Shown here piece after piece: positions 56,112-64,000 of a stretch of DNA of 64,000 nt. The notes under the pieces are model-generated. The model had not been told where the DNA came from. It searched no databases and saw only the letters and a list, made by a program, of their open reading frames with translations. How positions within the stretch are numbered: the stretch's first letter is position 1; each line of letters opens with the position of its first letter. The stretch covers positions 1-64,000 of the forward strand of contig JAOIUY010000010.1 in the NCBI GenBank assembly GCA_028223755.1, written 5' to 3'. A program made the translations under genes and the position numbers. The DNA is from Pseudomonadales bacterium (GTDB lineage Bacteria; Pseudomonadota; Gammaproteobacteria; Pseudomonadales; UBA7434).

Positions 56112-56315
56112 GGGTTATCCTCAGTTAGTCAGTTAAAGCTATTTTTGGGTCCAGCTTGCGCTGGGTTAATTGCGTCTTGCTTTGATGCGGTGTTTTAAGT
56201 CAATGAGCAAAAAAAGCTGTAAAACAAGGCTTATTTTGCTGTTGTTCAAAACGCTGTTTCAAAGTTTAAAAACGACGAATGTATGTATATCGAAAACGAG
56301 ATGCGCTGGCAATCA

Positions 56316-56343
56316 AAAAAAGCCTTATTTTTAGGGCTTTTTT
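56316..56343. terminator. Orphan terminator-like hairpin upstream of the HU-like gene
   Basis: AAAAAAGCC (56316-56324) pairs with GGCTTTTTT (56335-56343). It works in either direction and lies between divergent genes, where no known transcript ends. Confidence 0.6.
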
Positions 56344-56630
56344 GGCATTTCTTAAATTATTTTTGTCGCAGTTTTTTTGCTAATGATGATTTTTTTAGTC
56401 AATTCGCCCCATGGTTATATTCGTTAGATTGCCGCGAGTGAATATATGAGTGAGTCAATATCAGGATTGTTAATAGATTTAGCTAGGATTGGTTTTACCG
56501 CTTAAAATGGGCGGCTTGAATTGCCAATAAATAGTACTGAGAGTGGGCGCTAACCGCTAAAGGTACTGAAATGGGCTTTTTATGTGTTCTATAGGCTTAT
56601 TCTGTGTTTAAACGAAGGCAAAACTTAGAG

Positions 56631-56636
56631 TATAAT
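56631..56636 (+). promoter_or_regulatory. Perfect -10 element upstream of fmdB
   Basis: TATAAT lies 98 bases before the fmdB start. The -35 region is not obvious. Confidence 0.4.
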
Positions 56637-56733
56637 GCCGCCCGCTCGAGGCCGAGCTGGTAATGACGATAATGATAATTGCGGCTTGAGTGACTGAATT
56701 TTGCGAGCGAGTTAAGCGGAGAAAGAAACGGTT

Positions 56734-56973
56734 ATGCCGATTTACGAATACCAATGTGAGGCTTGTGGTCACAAAATGGAAGCCTTGCAAAAAATGGCCG
56801 ATGCGCCGTTAACGCAATGTCCTTCTTGTGAGCAGCCGGCATTGAAAAAATTGATTTCTGCGGCGGCCTTTAAATTGAAGGGCAGCGGTTGGTATGAGAC
56901 CGATTTTAAGAATAGCAACAAAAAACCAGCTTCTGGTGGCGATAAATCTAATTCAGATAAAGCCGCCAGCTAG
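56734..56973 (+). CDS. FmdB-type zinc-ribbon protein
   Basis: This 79-residue protein begins MPIYEYQCEACGH and has two CxxC pairs (CEAC and CPSC) forming a zinc ribbon, with a Lys/Ser-rich tail. The FmdB family lies next to aspS in many gammaproteobacteria, and its role is not settled; regulation or translation support has been suggested. A 13-bp tandem repeat follows it before aspS. Confidence 0.92.
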   Translation: MPIYEYQCEACGHKMEALQKMADAPLTQCPSCEQPALKKLISAAAFKLKGSGWYETDFKNSNKKPASGGDKSNSDKAAS

Positions 56974-57005
56974 ACTAGTGCCTAAGTTGGTGCTTAAGTG
57001 AGTAG

Positions 57006-57057
57006 GTTCAGTTAGTAAGTTCAGCTAGAAATTACAGCTAGAAAGTACAGCCATTAT
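57006..57057. repeat. 13-bp tandem repeat between fmdB and aspS
   Basis: Units at 57006 (GTTCAGTTAGTAA), 57019 (GTTCAGCTAGAAA), 57032 (TTACAGCTAGAAA) and 57045 (GTACAGCCATTAT) share a TCAG/ACAG core. A 12-bp imperfect pair (GTGCCTAAGTTG, GTGCTTAAGTGA) lies immediately upstream at 56978-57001. Confidence 0.75.
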
Positions 57058-57083
57058 ATTTAAACAATGATAACGAGGTTTTC

Positions 57084-58898
57084 TTGACAGATTCAGCGAG
57101 TAAGTCCGGCGCTAGTAGCCGAAGAAGTGACTATTGTGGCCAAGTTGGCTTGGCACAGGTTGATACAGAGGTGTCGCTTTATGGTTGGGTCGATCGCCGT
57201 CGTGACCATGGTGGCGTAATCTTTATTGATTTACGTGACCGTGATGGCATTGTTCAGGTGGTATTTGATCCCGATACCGGTGATAACTTTGCATTGGCCG
57301 ATAAAGTGCGCAGTGAGTATGTGCTGCATGTGCAAGGAGTGGTGCGCGCTCGTTCAGAGGCTACCGTTAACCCTGATATGGCAACCGGTGCGATTGAAGT
57401 CTATGCAAAATCGTTAGAAATTTTAAATCATGCCGAAACGCCGCCATTTCAGTTGGATGAGTTTACCGATGTGGGTGAAGACGTCCGTCTTAAATACCGT
57501 TATTTAGATTTACGCCGCAATGATATGCAGCAAAAGCTGCGTCTGCGCTCGCGCGTTTCATCGAATATCCGTAGTTTTCTTGATCGAGAAGGCTTTTTAG
57601 ATATTGAAACGCCTATTTTGACTCGCGCCACGCCAGAAGGTGCACGTGACTACTTAGTACCAAGCCGGACGCATGAGGGTAAGTTTTTTGCTTTGCCGCA
57701 GTCGCCACAGCTTTTTAAGCAGCTGCTTATGGTGTCAGGTTTTGACCGTTACTATCAAATTGCTAAATGTTTTCGTGATGAAGATTTACGCGCAGATAGG
57801 CAGCCTGAGTTTACCCAAATTGATATCGAAACCACGTTTATGTCAGAGCCAGAAATTATGGACATGGCAGAGCAGTTGGTGACCGAGCTATTTGCAGACG
57901 TTATGGATGTGAAATTTGATCGTTTTCCTAAAATGCCTTATGCCGAGGCGATGCAGGATTACGGTAGCGACAAACCCGATTTACGAATTCCGCTAAAACT
58001 AGTGGATGTAAACGACTTAATGTCGACGGTTGAATTCAAAGTATTTAACGGTCCAGCCAACGATCCCGAAGGTCGCGTAGCGGCATTAAAGGTTCCTGGC
58101 GGCAGCAAGTTAAGCCGTAAAGAAATTGATGGTTATACCGATTATGTCGGTATTTATGGCGCTAAAGGTTTAGCGTGGGTCAAAGTCAACGATCGCGCGG
58201 CAGGTCTAGAAGGTCTGCAGTCACCGATTCTTAAATTTATGCCCGACGAAACCGTGCTGGCATTAATGGATAGATTGGAAGTAGAAGATGGCGATATTGT
58301 CTTCTTTGGTGCTGATAAAACTAATATCGTTAACGAAGCGCTCGGTGCGCTACGTTGCAAGTTAGGCGAAGACCTCAACTTATACACATGTGAGTGGGCG
58401 CCATTATGGGTTGTCGACTTCCCGATGTTTGAAAAGACCGATAGTGGTCAGTGGACAGCGTTACACCATCCATTTACCGCGCCATCGTGCAGCCCAGAAG
58501 CGCTTGAAGCTGATCCGGGTACGGCATTATCGCAGGCTTACGACATGGTACTTAACGGTACTGAGTTGGGTGGCGGTTCAATTCGTATTCATCGTGCTGA
58601 AATGCAATCGGCGGTTTTCCGCTTGTTATCCATTAGCGAAGAAGAAGCGCAAGAGAAGTTTGGCTTTTTATTGGATGCATTAAAGTACGGTGCGCCACCG
58701 CATGGTGGTTTGGCTTTTGGTCTCGATCGTTTAGTCATGTTAATGAGCGGTTCGAGCTCAATCCGTGACGTGATTGCCTTCCCTAAAACGCAATCAGCGG
58801 CTTGTGTCATGACCGAAGCGCCAGGCAATGTTGATAATAAGCAGTTGCGCGAGTTAAATATTAAGTTACGACAGGTCGAGGCAGCTAAGCCGTCTTAA
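57084..58898 (+). CDS. aspS: Aspartyl-tRNA synthetase
   Basis: This 604-residue class IIb synthetase has an N-terminal OB anticodon domain ([20 protein letters not shown]), motif 2 ([17 protein letters not shown]), a bacterial insertion (GAD) domain and motif 3 ([12 protein letters not shown]). The start is TTG at 57084 with ACGAGG 6-8 bases upstream, and no in-frame ATG lies at the family start. A 38-bp perfect palindrome follows the stop by 24 bases. Confidence 0.98.
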   Translation: MTDSASKSGASSRRSDYCGQVGLAQVDTEVSLYGWVDRRRDHGGVIFIDLRDRDGIVQVVFDPDTGDNFALADKVRSEYVLHVQGVVRARSEATVNPDMATGAIEVYAKSLEILNHAETPPFQLDEFTDVGEDVRLKYRYLDLRRNDMQQKLRLRSRVSSNIRSFLDREGFLDIETPILTRATPEGARDYLVPSRTHEGKFFALPQSPQLFKQLLMVSGFDRYYQIAKCFRDEDLRADRQPEFTQIDIETTFMSEPEIMDMAEQLVTELFADVMDVKFDRFPKMPYAEAMQDYGSDKPDLRIPLKLVDVNDLMSTVEFKVFNGPANDPEGRVAALKVPGGSKLSRKEIDGYTDYVGIYGAKGLAWVKVNDRAAGLEGLQSPILKFMPDETVLALMDRLEVEDGDIVFFGADKTNIVNEALGALRCKLGEDLNLYTCEWAPLWVVDFPMFEKTDSGQWTALHHPFTAPSCSPEALEADPGTALSQAYDMVLNGTELGGGSIRIHRAEMQSAVFRLLSISEEEAQEKFGFLLDALKYGAPPHGGLAFGLDRLVMLMSGSSSIRDVIAFPKTQSAACVMTEAPGNVDNKQLRELNIKLRQVEAAKPS

Positions 58899-58922
58899 TG
58901 CCTAAACCGTATTAGTCTCGAA

Positions 58923-58960
58923 GCTCACTTTCTGCTTAATCGATTAAGCAGAAAGTGAGC
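58923..58960. repeat. Perfect 38-bp palindrome after aspS
   Basis: The 19-base arm GCTCACTTTCTGCTTAATC (58923-58941) is followed without spacer by its exact complement (58942-58960). The centre is AATCGATT. The T-rich stretch after it is weak, so it is only partly terminator-like. A hairpin needs a loop of central bases, but the stem would still be about 17 bp. Confidence 0.9.
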
Positions 58961-59110
58961 GATTCCTTTCTCTCATTTTCTATCTCTCTGTTTTATATTT
59001 CTTATCCTCTTTTATAGTGGGCAAACTCAGCAAATAAGTTAGATCCGGCGTTTTTTTAAACGTCTAAAATGCGTCCCGATAATGCTAGGTGCAAATCCCA
59101 AATAGCTGGG

Positions 59111-59116
59111 TATAAT
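59111..59116 (+). promoter_or_regulatory. Perfect -10 element upstream of ruvC
   Basis: TATAAT lies about 65 bases upstream of the inferred ruvC start and would serve the ruvCAB operon. Confidence 0.4.
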
Positions 59117-59180
59117 CACATGTATTTTATTGCTTCAGCTGACGCTCTTTTTGTTGTTATGGCCTTATGAGTATGCTCTT

Positions 59181-59666
59181 TTGACTGTTATTTTAGGTAT
59201 TGATCCGGGTTCGCGAGTTACCGGTTATGGCTTAATTGTGGCCGATAAAGGCCAGCCTAAATACCTTGCCAGTGGCTGTATACGCATGCCAACCGGCGAT
59301 ATGTCCGCACGTTTATTGACCATCAATCAAAGTGTTGGCAAATTAATTAGTGATTACGCGCCAGATCAAGCGGCCATTGAGCAGGTCTTTGTCGGAAAAA
59401 GTGCAAGTTCGGCGCTCAAATTAGGTCATGCGCGCGGCGCGGCGATGTTAGCCATAGCTGCAGCCAATATTCCCTTGGGCGAATATGCGCCGCGGTCAAT
59501 TAAGCAGGCAGTCGCAGGTACAGGCGCAGCGGATAAGGTACAGGTGCAGGATATGGTGGTTAAGCTATTGCGCCTGAGTAAATCACCGCCTTCTGATGCA
59601 GCCGATGCGCTCGCCGTTGCGCTTTGCCACACTTACAGTGATAACCCTTATGCGCAAGTTCTCTAG
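59181..59666 (+). CDS. ruvC: Holliday-junction resolvase RuvC
   Basis: RuvC cuts Holliday junctions processed by RuvAB. The family start (TVILGIDPGSRVTGYG) is met by TTG 59181, which has ATGAG about 9 bases upstream, giving 161 residues. The frame stays open to 59130, but the extra hydrophobic residues are unlike RuvC. The acidic residues are in GIDPG, AIEQVF and DAADALAVALCH. It leads ruvCAB, with ruvA 24 bases later. Confidence 0.95.
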   Translation: MTVILGIDPGSRVTGYGLIVADKGQPKYLASGCIRMPTGDMSARLLTINQSVGKLISDYAPDQAAIEQVFVGKSASSALKLGHARGAAMLAIAAANIPLGEYAPRSIKQAVAGTGAADKVQVQDMVVKLLRLSKSPPSDAADALAVALCHTYSDNPYAQVL

Positions 59667-59690
59667 AAGAAGATTTAAGAAGAGAGATTA

Positions 59691-60311
59691 ATGATTAGTT
59701 TTTTATCAGGTATATTAGTTGAAAAAACCGCGCCATTTTTGGTGATTGATGTGAATGGCGTAGGCTATGAAGTACAGGCCTCGCTAACAACCTTTTCGGT
59801 ACTGCCTAAAACGGGTGAAGCCGTTCGTTTGCTAACGCACTTTGTTGTTCGTGAAGATGCGCAGTTACTGTATGGCTTTGCCGATGCCGCCGAGCGACAA
59901 CTCTTTCGCACCTTAATTAAAGTCAATGGCGTTGGTCCTAAACTGGCTCTAGCGATATTGTCAGGTATGGATGCAGCCTCATTTAGCCGCTGTGTATTAG
60001 CCGGTGATGTTGTTGCGTTAACGCGCTTGCCGGGTGTGGGTAAAAAGACAGCCGAGCGTTTGATTGTCGAAATGAAAGACCGTTTGCGAGAATGGCATTT
60101 AGAAACGCCGAGTTTATTAAACGAAGCTGGGGATGATCACAGTGGCGGCGTGAGTCAGTCGGTGATGTTGGCCGAGGCCGAAAACGCCTTAATCGCCCTT
60201 GGATATAAACCCGTTGAAGCAAGTAAAGCATTAGCTAAGTTAGATCTATCGACGATAGAAAGCAGCGAAGATGCCATTCGTGCTGCATTACAAACCATGC
60301 TTAAGCGTTAG
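59691..60311 (+). CDS. ruvA: Holliday-junction DNA helicase subunit RuvA
   Basis: This 206-residue protein binds the four-way junction and loads RuvB. The OB domain (MISFLSGILVEKTAPFLVID), tandem helix-hairpin-helix motifs (VNGVGPKLALAIL, LPGVGKKTAERLIVEM) and the C-terminal RuvB-binding three-helix domain (ENALIALGYKPVEASKAL) are present. It lies 14 bases before ruvB. Confidence 0.98.
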   Translation: MISFLSGILVEKTAPFLVIDVNGVGYEVQASLTTFSVLPKTGEAVRLLTHFVVREDAQLLYGFADAAERQLFRTLIKVNGVGPKLALAILSGMDAASFSRCVLAGDVVALTRLPGVGKKTAERLIVEMKDRLREWHLETPSLLNEAGDDHSGGVSQSVMLAEAENALIALGYKPVEASKALAKLDLSTIESSEDAIRAALQTMLKR

Positions 60312-60325
60312 TTTAGGAAAATACC

Positions 60326-61339
60326 ATGATAGAAGCCGATCGAATTATCGCTGGTGATGTTGCCGAAGAAGAGTATCAACATGATCGTGCGTTGCGCCCG
60401 AAAATGTTGGCTGATTATATTGGTCAGCCAGCCGTTTGTGAGCAGATGGAAGTATTTATTGGCGCTGCGCGCAATCGTAATGAAGCCTTAGACCACAGCT
60501 TAATATTTGGCCCTCCCGGTTTAGGTAAAACAACATTGGCGCATATCATTGCCAATGAATTAAATGTCGAATTACATACCACCTCAGGCCCAGTGTTAGA
60601 AAAGCCGGGTGATTTAGCCGCCATGCTAACCAATCTTGGTAAAGATGATGTTTTATTTATTGATGAGATCCACCGTCTGAGTCCAGTAGTGGAAGAAGTG
60701 TTATATCCCGCCATGGAAGATTATCAACTCGATATTATGATTGGTGAAGGTCCGTCGGCACGCTCTATTAAATTAGATCTACCGCCTTTTACTTTAGTGG
60801 GTGCGACGACACGAGCAGGTTCACTAACGTCTCCGCTTAGGGATCGTTTTGGTATTGTTCAGCGCCTAGAATTTTATGGCATGGATGATTTAAGTCGAAT
60901 CATTATTCGTGCGGCTTCTTTATTAGGTGTTGAAATAGAGGCGGCGGGGGCGAAAGAAATTGCACGTCGTTCGCGCGGCACTCCTCGAATAGCCAATCGT
61001 CTATTGCGTCGCGTACGTGATTTTGCCGATGTGAAATATGACGGCATTGTGACGGCAGATATTGCCGACAGTGCACTGAATGTATTAAATATCGATCCGC
61101 TGGGTTTTGATCATATGGATCGACGCTTGTTGTTGTCGATTATTGAAAAGTTTGATGGTGGCCCCGTGGGTGTTGATAACTTAGCTGCGGCGATCAGTGA
61201 AGAGCGTGGAACCATAGAGGATGTGTTAGAACCGTTTTTGATTCAGCAAGGTTTTATTCAGCGTACACCGCGTGGACGAATTGCGACTCGTCGTGCTTAT
61301 GAGCATTTTGGTTTGCCAGCGCCACAGCGAGACGAATAG
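60326..61339 (+). CDS. ruvB: Holliday-junction branch-migration ATPase RuvB
   Basis: This 337-residue AAA+ motor has the [13 protein letters not shown] start, Walker [13 protein letters not shown], Walker [11 protein letters not shown], sensor [19 protein letters not shown] and the arginine-finger segment [19 protein letters not shown]. It drives branch migration with RuvA. It completes the ruvCAB operon and is followed by ybgC. Confidence 0.98.
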   Translation: MIEADRIIAGDVAEEEYQHDRALRPKMLADYIGQPAVCEQMEVFIGAARNRNEALDHSLIFGPPGLGKTTLAHIIANELNVELHTTSGPVLEKPGDLAAMLTNLGKDDVLFIDEIHRLSPVVEEVLYPAMEDYQLDIMIGEGPSARSIKLDLPPFTLVGATTRAGSLTSPLRDRFGIVQRLEFYGMDDLSRIIIRAASLLGVEIEAAGAKEIARRSRGTPRIANRLLRRVRDFADVKYDGIVTADIADSALNVLNIDPLGFDHMDRRLLLSIIEKFDGGPVGVDNLAAAISEERGTIEDVLEPFLIQQGFIQRTPRGRIATRRAYEHFGLPAPQRDE

Positions 61340-61389
61340 TTTTGCTGATAGTAAAAACGGCAGTAAGTATTGTGCGAAGAGGTTTATAG

Positions 61390-61809
61390 GTGTCATCTAA
61401 CGTATCGACAAAAGTGGTAGCGATTGATATACCTGTGCGTGTCTATATAGAAGATACCGATGCGGGTGGTATTGTCTATTACGTTAACTACCTTAAATTT
61501 ATGGAACGCGCCCGCACCGAGTTATTACGCAGCTTAGGTTATGGCAAAGCGGCTATATTCGCCGATGATTTAATGTTTGTTGTGCACTCGCTCAATGCCA
61601 ATTACCGAGCATCAGCCAAATTGGATGATGAGCTGCAAGTCAGTGCTAAAGTCACAAAAGTGAGTAAGGTTGCCGTGGTGTTTGAACAAACGGTTAGCTG
61701 TGGTGACCAAGTGCTTTGCGATGGCGAAGTAAAAGTGGCCTGTGTAAAGCGTGGCGATCAAAAGCCAGTTAAAATGCCACCGCAGTTACTTGAGCAGCTT
61801 GGAATTTAA
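61390..61809 (+). CDS. ybgC: Acyl-CoA thioesterase YbgC of the Tol-Pal cluster
   Basis: This 139-residue hotdog thioesterase has the YbgC/FadM motif VYIEDTDAGGIVYYVNYLKF with its catalytic Asp. YbgC hydrolyses short or acyl-ACP thioesters and is the first gene of the tol operon. The start is GTG 61390, with GAGG about 8 bases upstream. It lies 50 bases after ruvB and 41 before tolQ. Confidence 0.95.
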   Translation: MSSNVSTKVVAIDIPVRVYIEDTDAGGIVYYVNYLKFMERARTELLRSLGYGKAAIFADDLMFVVHSLNANYRASAKLDDELQVSAKVTKVSKVAVVFEQTVSCGDQVLCDGEVKVACVKRGDQKPVKMPPQLLEQLGI

Positions 61810-61850
61810 TCGATCGTTCTCAAATCTTTTAACAAAGTAGGAGTTACAAC

Positions 61851-62543
61851 GTGGGTGAACCACTATCAATTTGGAGCTTAGTTTTAGAAGCGAGCTTCTT
61901 AGTGCAGCTAGTCATGTTGTCACTGATGTTGGCATCGATTTTTTCATGGTCGATGATATTGCAGCGCGTCAGTGTATTTCGTCGTGCGCATCGAGAGCTG
62001 CTCGCATTTGAGGATGAGTTTTGGTCGGGTGTCGATTTAGGTCAGTTATACCGCGCCGGTACGAGTCGCGGAGAGACAGAATCGATTGAAGGCGTAGAGG
62101 CGATTTTCCGCGCTGGGTTTAAAGAGTTTTCGCGTTTGCGTCAGCAGGGAAATATTGATTCTGATGCGATTATGGCGGGTGCCGAGCGCGCTATGCGTGT
62201 TGCATTGGCTCGCGAAGAAGAGCACCTTGAGCGGCATTTACCTTTTTTAGCTAACGTAGGCTCTGCAAGTCCTTACGTCGGTTTATTCGGAACTGTTTGG
62301 GGTGTAATGGGTGCTTTCCGTGGGTTGGCCAATACCCATCAGGCGACACTGGCCTCAGTAGCGCCCGGTATTTCTGAAGCGTTAATTGCTACCGCTATGG
62401 GTTTGTTTGCAGCGATTCCTGCAGTGATTGCATACAACCGCTTTTCTGCGCGTGTTGATATGCTCAGCAACCGTTATGAAAATTTTGCCGATGAGTTTAC
62501 GAGTATTTTGCATCGTCAGGTTCATACATCGGCTAAACCTTAA
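61851..62543 (+). CDS. tolQ: Tol-Pal system proton-channel protein TolQ
   Basis: This 230-residue inner-membrane protein of the TolQ/ExbB/MotA family has three helices (about 13-38, 135-160 and 170-195) and the conserved ANVGSASPYVGLFGTVWGVM and SEALIATAMGLFAAIPAVIAYN segments. It harnesses the proton gradient with TolR to energise TolA during constriction. The start is GTG 61851, with GGAG about 9 bases upstream. Confidence 0.97.
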   Translation: MGEPLSIWSLVLEASFLVQLVMLSLMLASIFSWSMILQRVSVFRRAHRELLAFEDEFWSGVDLGQLYRAGTSRGETESIEGVEAIFRAGFKEFSRLRQQGNIDSDAIMAGAERAMRVALAREEEHLERHLPFLANVGSASPYVGLFGTVWGVMGAFRGLANTHQATLASVAPGISEALIATAMGLFAAIPAVIAYNRFSARVDMLSNRYENFADEFTSILHRQVHTSAKP

Positions 62544-62604
62544 TAGCGGACTGAAATTGACGATCACTTACCATCATAAAAAGATGCCTAAATGAACTTA
62601 AAAT

Positions 62605-63024
62605 ATGACGTGTAGAAAAAACAAACGCAAACTTATTGCCGAGATTAATGTTGTGCCCTATGTGGACGTGACATTAGTGTTGCTGATTGTTTTTATGGTA
62701 ACGGCACCTCTTTTAATGCAGGGCGTAGAGGTTGAGCTGCCGCAGGCGCCATCAGCGCCGATTGATGAGCGCGTCGAAGAGCCTTTAATTGTTTCGATTA
62801 AAGCCGATGGCCGTTTATATATTAATTTGGGTGGCAACCCAGATAAAGCAGTTGCAGTTGATGTAGTGACTGATCGTGTTAAAAAAATTCTACAACAAAA
62901 GCCAAAAACCCCTGTGCTGGTTTGGGGTGATAAAAAAATTCCTTATGGTGAAGTTGTTAAGCTGATGACTGCTTTGCAGGGAGCGGGTGCACCGTCTGTC
63001 GGCTTGGTCACTGAGGCGCCATGA
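62605..63024 (+). CDS. tolR: Tol-Pal system protein TolR
   Basis: This 139-residue protein has one N-terminal helix with the essential proton-path Asp (NVVPYVDVTLVLLIVFMVTA) and the periplasmic TolR domain (LYINLGGNPDKA, VWGDKKIPYGEVVKLM). It forms the ion channel with TolQ. The N-terminal cytoplasmic stretch is short and basic. Confidence 0.96.
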   Translation: MTCRKNKRKLIAEINVVPYVDVTLVLLIVFMVTAPLLMQGVEVELPQAPSAPIDERVEEPLIVSIKADGRLYINLGGNPDKAVAVDVVTDRVKKILQQKPKTPVLVWGDKKIPYGEVVKLMTALQGAGAPSVGLVTEAP

Positions 63025-63048
63025 TTGAGCTAACGAGCCAATCCATCC

Positions 63049-63780
63049 ATGGCTAATTCGCGAAGCTATTTGTTTCCTGTGATGATCACAGTTGCAATGC
63101 ATTTAGCGTTGTTTGCCGTCTTGTCTAATGACTGGGCGCCGCGAGCCAAACCATTGTCGGTAGCAAAGCCTATAAAAGCCGTGCAGGCATCATTGGTTAC
63201 TTTAAAAAAAGAGCCAGTTAAGTCAAAAGTTAAACCCAAGGTCAGACCAAAAGCCAAACCTAAACCAGTAAAGCCAAAGCCTGCAGTAAAGCCAAAGCCT
63301 GTTGTTAAAGAGGCGCCTAAAGTCGATTTAGAAAAACAAAAACGAGAAAGAGAAAAGCAGGCGCGCGAGAAGGTCGCAAAAGAGAAGGCTGTAAAAGAGC
63401 AGCAACGCCTAGCCGATGAGCAGGCATTGGCCGCCATGCTTGACGGTGAAGATGCTGAGATGCAGGCCGATGATGATGCTAATTTAGTTGCACAATATTC
63501 GGCGATGATTTCGCAGCAAATGCATCAGCGTTGGAAGTTACCGCCCAGTGCCAGACGCAATATGGTTGCACTAGTTAAAATTCGTATGGTGCCGACCGGT
63601 GATTTAGTCACGGTGACCATTGCACAAAGTAGTGGTAATGAAGCCTTTGATCAGTCGGCTATTTTAGCCGTGCAAAAAGCAGGGCGCTTTGCCTTTATGA
63701 AGAATTTGCCTGGTCGTTTATTTGAAGCGCATTTTCGTGAATTTACTTTTCGATTTTCTCCAGAGGATTTAAGGTTGTGA
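63049..63780 (+). CDS. tolA: Tol-Pal system tether protein TolA
   Basis: This 243-residue protein spans the periplasm between TolQR and TolB/Pal. It has one N-terminal helix, a Lys/Pro repeat segment (about 55-90), a charged helical domain (KREREKQAREKVAKEKAVKE) and the C-terminal TolA/TonB-like domain (WKLPPSARRNMVALVKIRM). It is much shorter than E. coli TolA (421 residues) because the helical domain is short. The stop overlaps the tolB ATG by one base. Confidence 0.93.
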   Translation: MANSRSYLFPVMITVAMHLALFAVLSNDWAPRAKPLSVAKPIKAVQASLVTLKKEPVKSKVKPKVRPKAKPKPVKPKPAVKPKPVVKEAPKVDLEKQKREREKQAREKVAKEKAVKEQQRLADEQALAAMLDGEDAEMQADDDANLVAQYSAMISQQMHQRWKLPPSARRNMVALVKIRMVPTGDLVTVTIAQSSGNEAFDQSAILAVQKAGRFAFMKNLPGRLFEAHFREFTFRFSPEDLRL

Positions 63781-64000
63781 TGGGATTTTTTAGAACGCTT
63801 GCTGTTATTGGCGCTGTGCTATTTAGCCAGTTATCTACAGCTGATTTGGTGATTGAAGTGACGGATTGGGTTAAAGACCCAACGAAAATTGCCATTGTTC
63901 CTTTTCGTCATAAAGGTGCAGCCATCGACCAAGATATGGCTGCGGTTGTCGCGGCAGATTTAGCGCGTAGTGGCCAGTTCGAGGCTTTACCGCGTGATGC
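63780..64000 (+). CDS. tolB: Tol-Pal system beta-propeller protein TolB, 5' part
   Basis: ATG 63780 overlaps the tolA TGA (TGATG). The first 73 codons encode a signal peptide (FFRTLAVIGAVLFSQLSTA) and the TolB N-domain start (LVIEVTDWVKDPTKIAIVPF), then AAVVAADLARSGQFEALPR. The window ends inside the gene. TolB links TolA to Pal in the periplasm. Confidence 0.93.
   Translation, partial: MGFFRTLAVIGAVLFSQLSTADLVIEVTDWVKDPTKIAIVPFRHKGAAIDQDMAAVVAADLARSGQFEALPRD

Larger units (their letters stand above)
56112..56733. other. Long divergent spacer between the HU-like gene and fmdB
   Basis: This 622-base gap has an internal terminator-like hairpin at 56316-56343, over 200 bases from the HU start, and a TATAAT at 56631-56636, 98 bases before fmdB. 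The hairpin suggests a small transcript inside the gap. No protein gene is convincing. Confidence 0.5.

Noticed and set aside
55932-56198. Ser/Phe/Cys-rich open frame antisense to the HU gene
   Set aside because: It mirrors the Lys/Ala-rich tail of the HU protein and has no features of its own.
1-64000. CRISPR array, prophage, integron or insertion sequence
   Set aside because: No spaced direct repeats of CRISPR type, no integrase or transposase, and no phage structural genes were found; the tandem arrays seen are short and without spacers.

Overview
The window is a continuous stretch of a moderate-GC gammaproteobacterial chromosome that carries mostly core genes. Several gene blocks are classic for this class: TPR protein-lolB-ispE-tRNA-Gln-prs-rplY-pth-ychF-tRNA-Met, hemA-prfA-prmC, pyrC-rnt next to motY-argG (the Pseudomonas-like order), and fmdB-aspS-ruvCAB-ybgC-tolQRAB. 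MotY implies a polar sodium-type or Pseudomonas-like flagellar motor. Two proteins carry PEP-CTERM or PEP-CTERM-like tails. Together with RegB/RegA this suggests a free-living, probably marine member near Cellvibrionales or Pseudomonadales; that placement is inference.

Layout. 1-9.2 kb: a hotdog thioesterase, a secreted cyclophilin with an unusual C-terminal tail, rnr, then a PTPS-family pterin enzyme, an SDR, an MFS exporter and an enoyl-CoA isomerase lying between rnr and its usual partner rlmB. 9.2-10.6 kb: a PEP-CTERM protein and a small lipoprotein. 10.7-18.5 kb: the minus-strand tRNA-Met to TPR-protein block. 18.8-22.2 kb: hemA-prfA-prmC. 22.2-25.3 kb: a large PAS protein that looks like a dead histidine kinase, with a companion degenerate receiver protein. 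25.7-28.7 kb: a DoxX protein, rhlB and cysZ. 29.1-33.6 kb: rnt, pyrC, motY and argG. 33.6-39.7 kb: redox two-component genes regA-regB and a Fur-linked iron(III) ABC transporter (fbpABC). 40.6-42.3 kb: nasT followed by a truncated nasS/nrtA joined to the tail of a DmsC-type anchor gene, which reads as a deletion scar. 42.4-52.9 kb: dgkA, a POT transporter, prfC, a class III cyclase, a small lipoprotein, a CNNM-type protein, an orphan membrane protein, selO and a TonB-domain protein. 53.1-56.1 kb: a broken lytic transglycosylase, proS and an HU protein with a histone-H1-like tail. 56.7-64 kb: fmdB, aspS, ruvCAB and the Tol operon, cut by the window end inside tolB.

How the genes work together. 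Most of the window serves translation (prfA, prmC, prfC, pth, rplY, aspS, proS, two tRNAs, rlmB, rnr, rnt), envelope maintenance (lolB, Tol-Pal, dgkA), DNA repair (ruvCAB), and nucleotide, haem and arginine synthesis. The regulatory layer is the less ordinary part: an apparently complete RegBA redox pair, a degenerate kinase-receiver pair, an orphan NasT and a class III cyclase.

The strongest leads are the degenerate kinase/receiver pair (22.2-25.3 kb), the nitrate-assimilation deletion scar (40.6-42.3 kb), the pterin enzyme with Glu in place of the catalytic Cys (4.7-5.2 kb), a perfect 38-bp palindrome after aspS, a five-unit 14-bp array upstream of regB, a tRNA-Gln-derived repeat element, and many short tandem repeats with 11-14 bp periods in coding and intergenic DNA. 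No CRISPR array, rRNA gene, insertion sequence or prophage was recognised.
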